Source: Actinobacteria bacterium UBA2236 (GTDB lineage: Bacteria > Actinomycetota > Actinomycetes > Nanopelagicales > Nanopelagicaceae). From it: a DNA stretch of 9,771 bases. Shown here in pieces: positions 1 to 4,267 of this stretch. Each line of letters begins with the position of its first letter. The first letter of the stretch is position 1. The stretch covers positions 5,032 through 14,802 of the forward strand of contig DDYK01000003.1 of the NCBI GenBank assembly GCA_002347935.1. Direction: 5' to 3'. Both the position numbers and the translations under genes were made by a program. The notes under the pieces are model-generated. The model made no database searches. It was given only the letters and a program-made list of their open reading frames with translations, and was not told the origin of the DNA.

Positions 1-122
1 TCAAGGGCCTGATCCACGCTCTGACCGCCAAGTTCTGCAATTACAAAATCTTTGGAATAGGAAGGGGCCCAATCAGGGCCGAAGTGAGCAGTTAACCTTC
101 TGCGAAGTTCGGTGATTCTCAT
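1..122 (-). CDS. DUF3046 family protein, 5' part only (runs off the left edge)
   Basis: This is the first 40 codons of a small actinobacterial protein of unknown function. It starts at an ATG whose first base is 122 and stays open to the window edge. The N-terminus reads MRITELRRRL, then a HFGPDW segment and AELGGQSVDQAL. This matches, from memory, the pattern of DUF3046 proteins (MRLTxF...FG...DHVxxELGGRT..QAL), which are usually about 60 to 75 residues long. In Mycobacterium and Streptomyces this gene sits directly before recA, so recA probably lies just beyond the left edge. It begins 16 bp after the tetR-family stop codon and is probably co-transcribed with it. The ribosome binding site is weak (AAAGTAAG-like). 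No biochemical function is established for the family, although the link to recA hints at DNA repair or recombination. Family assignment is fairly sure; function is not known. Confidence 0.85.
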   Translation of the reverse strand, partial: MRITELRRRLTAHFGPDWAPSYSKDFVIAELGGQSVDQAL

Positions 123-138
123 AAAGCCATTACTTACT

Positions 139-672
139 TTAAAGAATGGATGCTAAACGCTCTGCCTGCTCTTTAGAGTGCTCATCAGAGAGCGGAGCGG
201 TTACCTGCCCCATCAGCCAGCGAAGAATTAATCCAACTCCAACTACATCTGTTGCAAATATTTTTGAGAGCTGGGCATAGATCTCAACCCAGATTTTATG
301 TTCTCTTGCAGTTAGCGCATTAGCCATAATCTCGCCATCGCTGGCAAGCGCGCTCTTAAGCCCTGGATGATTTGAAATCTCACAGGAGATTAAATAGAGC
401 GCCTCTGATCGTGATTGGGCAATCATTGCAAGAGTTGAGATTCGCTCCAGCTCACTTTCGACTAAAGCTAAAAAGACTTCATGTTTATCTCTAAAGTGGT
501 TATATAGCGAGGCTCTTGAAACTTGAGCTCTATCCGCAATTTCAATCATGTTAGTTCCAGAGATACCACTTTGGGCCAAGAGCTCTTTAGCCGCTGCCAT
601 TATGGCGCCTCTGGTGCGACGATGAATTATTGATTGGTGTTGATAGGTCGAGCGCGCGCTCTGATCTCTCAC
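139..672 (-). CDS. TetR/AcrR-family transcriptional regulator, target unknown
   Basis: This encodes a 177-residue DNA-binding regulator. Residues about 18 to 64 form a typical TetR N-terminal domain: RRTRGAIMAAAKELLAQSG leads into the helix-turn-helix MIEIADRAQVSRASLYNHF, followed by the usual FRDKHEVFLAL segment. The remainder (about 75 to 177) would be the ligand-binding and dimerisation part. It shows no recognisable subfamily, so the inducer cannot be named. The start is a GTG at 670-672, chosen because the later Met25 would remove the first helix of the domain. A purine-rich GAGGGGAAG lies about 10 to 12 bp upstream. The gene follows clgR after 21 bp and precedes DUF3046 after 16 bp, so it is probably in the same transcript. 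TetR proteins usually repress a neighbouring gene or themselves, but no diverging transporter or enzyme gene is present here. Family is certain; role is open. Confidence 0.93.
   Translation of the reverse strand: MRDQSARSTYQHQSIIHRRTRGAIMAAAKELLAQSGISGTNMIEIADRAQVSRASLYNHFRDKHEVFLALVESELERISTLAMIAQSRSEALYLISCEISNHPGLKSALASDGEIMANALTAREHKIWVEIYAQLSKIFATDVVGVGLILRWLMGQVTAPLSDEHSKEQAERLASIL
650..661. repeat. Perfect 12-bp GC-rich palindrome inside the tetR 5' coding region
   Basis: GAGCGCGCGCTC is fully self-complementary and covers parts of codons 4 to 8 of the tetR-family gene. It is conspicuous in this AT-rich context. TetR-family dimers bind palindromes near their own promoters, so this could be an operator, but it lies just inside the coding sequence and alternating GC codons can create such a site by chance. 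Confidence 0.5.
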
Positions 673-693
673 AGCCTTATTCTTCCCCTCTAG

Positions 694-966
694 TTAAGCA
701 GCGTTGGTATCAACGACGCTAAGTACTGGGGTCTCGTTGAGTTTAACTTGAGCAGTTACCTCAACTAGTACTTTTGATAGCGACAAATCAAGTGCACTAC
801 AAATGGCATTGAGTAGCTCTGATGAAGCTTCTTTCTGTCCGCGCTCTACCTCAGATAGATATCCGAGAGAGACTCGAGCAGCCTTGGCTACATCTCTTAG
901 AGTTCTATTCTGTGAGATGCGCTGGGTGCGAAGGCATTGACCAATGTGGCTACGTAGTAACTCCAT
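694..966 (-). CDS. clgR: ClgR-type XRE-family transcriptional activator
   Basis: This 90-residue protein is a one-domain helix-turn-helix regulator. Residues about 6 to 66 form a Cro/C1-type domain with the ClgR signature: RTLRDVAKAARVSLGYLSEV, followed by ERGQKEASSELLNAICSALD. In Streptomyces, Corynebacterium and Mycobacterium, ClgR activates clpP and clpC protease genes and other stress genes, and is itself destroyed by Clp. The protein ends in ThrAsnAlaAla. A terminal alanine pair fits the Clp recognition tail reported for Streptomyces ClgR, as I recall it. The start at 964-966 is fixed by a perfect AGGAGG seven bases upstream, the strongest ribosome binding site in the window. The gene lies 39 bp after cinA, a position typical of actinobacteria (pgsA-cinA-clgR). 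It lacks the long C-terminal extension seen in some relatives. Identification is strong; the regulon is inferred. Confidence 0.93.
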   Translation of the reverse strand: MELLRSHIGQCLRTQRISQNRTLRDVAKAARVSLGYLSEVERGQKEASSELLNAICSALDLSLSKVLVEVTAQVKLNETPVLSVVDTNAA

Positions 967-973
967 TGCTATG

Positions 974-979
974 CCTCCT
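974..979 (-). promoter_or_regulatory. Strong ribosome binding site of clgR
   Basis: AGGAGG on the minus strand, seven bases before the ATG at 964-966. It is the only perfect Shine-Dalgarno sequence seen in the window; most neighbours rely on overlaps or weak sites. It settles the clgR start. Confidence 0.85.
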
Positions 980-981
980 AA

Positions 982-998
982 TTGAAAGAATGATTCAA
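982..998. repeat. Short inverted repeat just upstream of the clgR ribosome binding site
   Basis: TTGAA and TTCAA flank a seven-base spacer in the 39-bp cinA-clgR gap, ending three bases before the AGGAGG site. It could be a half-site pair for a regulator or a weak mRNA stem. Five-base arms in AT-rich DNA arise easily by chance, so support is low. Confidence 0.25.
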
Positions 999-1005
999 CG
1001 AATTC

Positions 1006-1476
1006 CTAAGACCTAAGGATACGCTCCAGCAGGGTTAATGCGCTCTCTACCGCGCCGTTTATGACCTCCTGTCGAGCGCCATTTAAGGATAATTTCACAC
1101 TTTCTTGCCTATCAGGGCCCAGAATTGCAATCCAAATCTCACCAGGAGAGCTGCCATCTAGAGCTGTTGGCCCAGCAGAGCCGGTTGAGGAGATCGCCCA
1201 ACTACTTCCAAGTCTCTGTCTTGCCCCCTTGGCCATCGCAATAGCAACCTCTTTGGAAACAAGGCCCATATCATCAATTAACTCTGCACTTAAACCTAGC
1301 TGACTTATCTTGATCTCTTTTGAATAAGCAACAATTGAGCCCAGTAAAACATCTGAGGCTCCAGCAACCGAGACAAGTTTCGATGTGATTGCCCCGCCAG
1401 TAATTGATTCTGCGCATGAGATGCTCTCACTGCGCTCTCTTAGTAGATCGATTACCTTTGCTGCAGGATCACTCAT
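1006..1476 (-). CDS. cinA: CinA C-terminal domain protein, probable NMN amidohydrolase (PncC)
   Basis: This 156-residue protein consists only of the CinA C-terminal domain. It lacks the N-terminal MoCF-like pyrophosphatase domain of full-length CinA. Proteins of this form (PncC/YgaD type) hydrolyse nicotinamide mononucleotide to nicotinate mononucleotide and ammonia in the cytoplasm, returning NMN from DNA ligase to NAD synthesis. Visible family motifs are CAESITGG (21-28), the IVAYSKEIK segment (48-56), GLVSKEVAIAMAKGAR (71-86) and STGSAGP (97-103). The later segment usually containing GDR reads NGARQEVI here, a mild departure. The ATG overlaps the pgsA stop by four bases (ATGA), so translation is probably coupled. 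No good Shine-Dalgarno is visible. The position between pgsA and the clgR-recA region matches the classic cinA location linked with recA. The domain is certain; the amidase activity is inferred from family. Confidence 0.93.
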   Translation of the reverse strand: MSDPAAKVIDLLRERSESISCAESITGGAITSKLVSVAGASDVLLGSIVAYSKEIKISQLGLSAELIDDMGLVSKEVAIAMAKGARQRLGSSWAISSTGSAGPTALDGSSPGEIWIAILGPDRQESVKLSLNGARQEVINGAVESALTLLERILRS

Positions 1477-2003
1477 GGCTTTGATTTCACTACATCTTTA
1501 AGATATTGATAGCCGGTGATAAAGGTAAGGGCGATAGCGATTGCAAGCAATATATCCCTAGGAGTATGAAGCACCTCTGGCAGGGGAAGTATGTAGAAAC
1601 CTACTGAAAAGTTCTGCAGAAGAGTCTTTATCTTTCCGCCTTTACTTGCGCTAATTACTTTTCTCTTAATTACCAAAAGGCGTAGAACAGTAATTCCAAC
1701 TTCTCGGGTAAGAATTAAGACCGTAACCCACCAAGGCATCTTGCCTAGAATCGAAAGTCCAATTAATGCAGTAGCTATAAAAGCTTTATCAGCAATCGGA
1801 TCTAAAATAATTCCCAAGGATGAAACTTGATTCCAACGTCTTGCAATAATTCCATCTAGAACATCGGTCATGCCAACTATGAAAAAGGAGAACCAAGCAA
1901 TTATCTGCCAGTTTGGATCATCTCCCCCATTCTTAAATAGCGCCCAAGCACAAAATGGAAGAGCTGCGATCCGGGCAACTGTTAGGGCGTTAGGAAGGTT
2001 CAT
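1473..2003 (-). CDS. pgsA: CDP-diacylglycerol-glycerol-3-phosphate 3-phosphatidyltransferase (PgsA family)
   Basis: This integral membrane enzyme of 176 residues transfers a phosphatidyl group from CDP-diacylglycerol to glycerol-3-phosphate, the first committed step to phosphatidylglycerol and cardiolipin. The N-terminus has the family NLPNALTVARI opening (2-12). The full CDP-alcohol phosphatidyltransferase motif D-x2-DG-x2-AR-x8-G-x3-D-x3-D spans residues 47 to 72, with metal-binding Asp47, Asp50, Asp68 and Asp72 all present. Several hydrophobic stretches (about 13-24, 33-46, 76-89, 91-112, 133-142 and 150-168) fit the six-helix fold. The length is normal. The ATG overlaps the rimO stop by four bases and the stop overlaps cinA in the same way. 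Related actinobacterial enzymes make phosphatidylinositol phosphate or cardiolipin. The NLPN opening and the cinA neighbour favour PgsA, but exact acceptor specificity is inferred. Confidence 0.93.
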   Translation of the reverse strand: MNLPNALTVARIAALPFCAWALFKNGGDDPNWQIIAWFSFFIVGMTDVLDGIIARRWNQVSSLGIILDPIADKAFIATALIGLSILGKMPWWVTVLILTREVGITVLRLLVIKRKVISASKGGKIKTLLQNFSVGFYILPLPEVLHTPRDILLAIAIALTFITGYQYLKDVVKSKP

Positions 2004-3400
2004 AGGCTTTGGGCAATTAAATCCGCCCCTGAAGTATCGGTAACGATGGCATCGACATACTGACCGACTTTATAACCAGCACTTGGCCTCCCTGCAATGG
2101 TTACAAAGGTACTGGAATCAACCTCCGGCCCCTGGTGCTCAGCTCTTCCCTCTTGGAGTTCTTCATCTTCAATTAGAACTCTAACTCTCTGTCCAATTCG
2201 ATCTGTTGCTCGCTGCATTACTAACTCTTCAGCAATCATGGTTAACTCACTGGTTCGCTCATTAATAACCTGCGGATCCAACTTTCCATCTAGTGTCAGC
2301 GCTTCCGTTTTATCTTCATCAGAGTAGGCAAAGATTCCAATTGCATCAAGATTTGATGAATTAACAAAGTCGACTAGCTCTTGATACTCGCCCTGGCTCT
2401 CACCAGGAAATCCCACAATAAAGTTGGAGCGAATTCCAGCCTCTGGATTAAGGGCTCGTATCTGAGTTAACAAGTGTAGGAACTTCTCGCCATCGCCAAA
2501 GCGGCGCATCCTTCTAAGAAGAGTGCCCGAGGCGTGTTGAAATGAGATGTCAAAGTAGGGAACAACTTTCTCGGTAGCAATCAAGGCTTGCAGTAGCGTC
2601 GGCCTAATCTCGGCTGGCTGCAGATATGAAGCTCTAATTCTCTCGATTCCATCTATTTTGGAAAGGGCTGGCAGTAATTTCTCCATGGCCTTTAAATCAC
2701 CAAGATCTTTTCCATAAGAGGTGGTGTTTTCGCTAACTAAGAAGAGTTCGCTGACACCATTTTCTGCTAGCCATCTAGCTTCGGTAATAATCTCATCTGG
2801 CGTTCTTGAGATAAAAGATCCTCTAAATTGCGGGATGGCGCAGAAGGAACATCTGCGATCACATCCCGAAGCAATTTTTAGCGGAGCCATTGGTGAGTTT
2901 GCAAGTCTCTTTCTTGCAAAGGTGCCGCCTTGCCCCATTTTTGTATTTAATTCAACCTTCATCTCCTGTCTTGCAACAGGTGAGATTGGAATTAAACTTC
3001 TACGATCCTTTGGGGTGTGAGCTGGCTTTGAATTTCCAGCAAGAATACTCTGTAATCTACTTGAGATATCTGCATAATCATCAAAACTTAAAATTGCATC
3101 GGCCTCGGGCATCGCCTCTGCGAGCTCTTTGCCATATCGCTCAGCCATACAGCCCACAGCAACTACGGCCCGAAGCGTTCCATCGGCCTTCATGGAGTGA
3201 GCCTCAATCAGGGCATCTACTGAGTCTTTCTTCGCTGATTCGATAAACCCGCAGGTATTTACCAGCGCCACATCAGCAGTTGCTACATCATCGACTAATT
3301 GCCAGCCATCGGCTGCAAGACGTCCTGCTAGCTCTTCAGAGTCAACATCATTTCGCGCACAGCCTAGAGTTACTAAGGCAACGCTTTTAGGCTTGGACAC
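2000..3400 (-). CDS. rimO: Ribosomal protein S12 methylthiotransferase RimO
   Basis: This 466-residue radical SAM enzyme adds a methylthio group to a conserved aspartate of ribosomal protein S12. The N-terminal UPF0004 domain carries the three cysteines for one iron-sulfur cluster: Cys14 (TLGCARNDVDSEE), Cys50 (NTCGFI) and Cys84 (VGCMAERY). The radical SAM cluster motif CxxxCxxC is Cys180, Cys184 and Cys187 (SGCDRRCSFC). A C-terminal TRAM domain occupies about residues 400 to 466. The LGCARNDVDSEE wording separates RimO from the tRNA enzyme MiaB, whose corresponding region usually reads GCQMN. The GTG start at 3398-3400 is chosen because an in-frame TAG lies directly before it and the motif begins 14 residues later. 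No Shine-Dalgarno is visible, but a -10-like TAGAAT lies six bases upstream. The gene begins 29 bp after the RodZ-like stop and overlaps pgsA by four bases. Confidence 0.95.
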   Translation of the reverse strand: MSKPKSVALVTLGCARNDVDSEELAGRLAADGWQLVDDVATADVALVNTCGFIESAKKDSVDALIEAHSMKADGTLRAVVAVGCMAERYGKELAEAMPEADAILSFDDYADISSRLQSILAGNSKPAHTPKDRRSLIPISPVARQEMKVELNTKMGQGGTFARKRLANSPMAPLKIASGCDRRCSFCAIPQFRGSFISRTPDEIITEARWLAENGVSELFLVSENTTSYGKDLGDLKAMEKLLPALSKIDGIERIRASYLQPAEIRPTLLQALIATEKVVPYFDISFQHASGTLLRRMRRFGDGEKFLHLLTQIRALNPEAGIRSNFIVGFPGESQGEYQELVDFVNSSNLDAIGIFAYSDEDKTEALTLDGKLDPQVINERTSELTMIAEELVMQRATDRIGQRVRVLIEDEELQEGRAEHQGPEVDSSTFVTIAGRPSAGYKVGQYVDAIVTDTSGADLIAQSL

Positions 3401-3406
3401 CTAGTT

Positions 3407-3412
3407 ATTCTA
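3407..3412 (-). promoter_or_regulatory. Candidate -10 box for a leaderless rimO transcript
   Basis: TAGAAT (five of six matches to TATAAT) ends six bases before the rimO GTG. Transcription would then begin at or next to the start codon. No Shine-Dalgarno is visible before rimO, and leaderless mRNAs are common in actinobacteria. No convincing -35 box is present, so this is a suggestion only. Confidence 0.3.
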
Positions 3413-3429
3413 CAGAGAAGAAGTAGAAC

Positions 3430-4146
3430 TTATCCTTGATTAGAAGCTTGCGGACCGAATTCCAGACGTAAAACTTCGCCAACTGCGCCAGCAACTCCAA
3501 TATCTTCACCATTTACCGTCAGGTTAATCGCGCCTGCATTTCCAATGACTAAATAGAGCAGTTGATTATCGCTAAATACTCTCTCCTCGCCCTGGCGAAT
3601 TCGTCCACTAAATTGTGTGGTGCCAGTGCTATCACTGACCGCAACCCATGAAAGTCCATTCACTGCCTTAAGTCTTACCTCAACGCCATCTCTAATTGCA
3701 GCGCTAGGTTGGCTCTCATCTTTACTATTACTTGGAGCTGTAATACCGCTTTGCTCTGGTGAATCCTCAATGGAAATAATTGCGGTTCCAACAAGTGCAA
3801 AGATAAATAAGCCAGCTGCTGCACCTGTTAGTGATTTCCAGGATATTGGCTTTCTCTCCTTCTTCTGCTTTGTAACGCTATTTTCATTCAATAGATCTCT
3901 AATGGATTTACTTAAAGGAATTGTTTGAGATTCAAATTTAATAAGCACATCACTATCGCCAACGCCACAGATTCGTGCAATGGTTTTAATATGGCCTCGA
4001 GCATAAGTTGGGCCACCTGCAGTTGCGAAATTATCTTTCTCTAAATCTTCAATTACCGATGCCGGGATACGCGAGCGCTTGGCAAGTTGCTCGACAGTAA
4101 AACCTGCCGACTTGCGCATCTCTTTTAGCGTTGAACCGACCGACAT
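3430..4146 (-). CDS. RodZ-like membrane protein: N-terminal helix-turn-helix, one membrane helix, DUF4115 C-terminus
   Basis: This 238-residue protein has the RodZ architecture. A Cro/C1-like domain of the HTH_25 type fills about residues 3 to 70 (GSTLKEMRKSAGFTVEQLAK; GGPTYARGHIKTIARICGV). A basic linker (KQKKERKP, 93-100) follows, then a single hydrophobic helix (about 105-126) and an acidic, Ser-rich spacer. The last part is an extracytoplasmic beta-rich DUF4115 domain (about 155-231, VEVRLKAVNGLSWVAV onward). RodZ binds MreB and helps set rod shape in other bacteria. In actinobacteria the role of such proteins is little known and the helix-turn-helix may not bind DNA. The basic residues before the helix suggest the N-terminus is cytoplasmic. 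The ATG has AGAGG about five bases upstream. It heads the rimO-pgsA-cinA run, the position held by ymfM in Bacillus subtilis. Architecture is well supported; function is inferred. Confidence 0.88.
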   Translation of the reverse strand: MSVGSTLKEMRKSAGFTVEQLAKRSRIPASVIEDLEKDNFATAGGPTYARGHIKTIARICGVGDSDVLIKFESQTIPLSKSIRDLLNENSVTKQKKERKPISWKSLTGAAAGLFIFALVGTAIISIEDSPEQSGITAPSNSKDESQPSAAIRDGVEVRLKAVNGLSWVAVSDSTGTTQFSGRIRQGEERVFSDNQLLYLVIGNAGAINLTVNGEDIGVAGAVGEVLRLEFGPQASNQG

Positions 4147-4178
4147 GAAAGCCTCTAAATCACTTGTGGGGAGGTCAA

Positions 4179-4208
4179 ATTGTAGAAGCAGAAGCAGGCA
4201 AGCGACAA
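4179..4208 (-). promoter_or_regulatory. Candidate promoter for the rodZ-like/rimO/pgsA/cinA run
   Basis: On the minus strand, TTGTCG (4203-4208, four of six matches to TTGACA) and TACAAT (4179-4184, five of six to TATAAT) are separated by 18 bases. Transcription would begin near 4172, leaving about 25 bases before the rodZ-like ATG and including its AGAGG ribosome binding site. The location in the longest intergenic gap supports it. It is a sequence match only. Confidence 0.45.
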
Positions 4209-4239
4209 CCTAAATCTTGAGGCAGAGCTCTATTGAGCA

Positions 4240-4260
4240 GGGGCGCAACAATATCGCCCC
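4240..4260 (-). terminator. GC-rich hairpin after ftsK, possible U-less terminator
   Basis: GGGGCG and CGCCCC form a perfect six-base-pair stem around a nine-base loop (ATATTGTTG on the minus strand), starting seven bases beyond the ftsK stop codon. No T-run follows on the minus strand, so it is not a classical intrinsic terminator. Hairpins without U-tracts are proposed as terminators in actinobacteria. It could instead protect the 3' end of the ftsK message. The hairpin is seen; the function is inferred. Confidence 0.45.
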
Positions 4261-4267
4261 TAAAAAT

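Noticed and set aside
119..130. Three-codon ORF (ATG GCT TTA TGA) overlapping the DUF3046 start
   Set aside because: It could be a tiny upstream ORF, but such sequences occur by chance and there is no ribosome binding site at the right distance.
822..1016. Plus-strand open frame across clgR and the cinA gap
   Set aside because: It lies antisense to a clear ClgR protein, has no recognisable domain and no ribosome binding site.
1005..1017. Tandem CCTAAG repeat (two copies, seven-base period) at the cinA 3' end
   Set aside because: It is explained by the final cinA codons and stop, is only two copies, and is too short to call a functional repeat.
2890..3246. Plus-strand 118-codon open frame inside rimO
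   Set aside because: It is antisense to the well-conserved RimO radical SAM and UPF0004 region, and its protein resembles no family I know.
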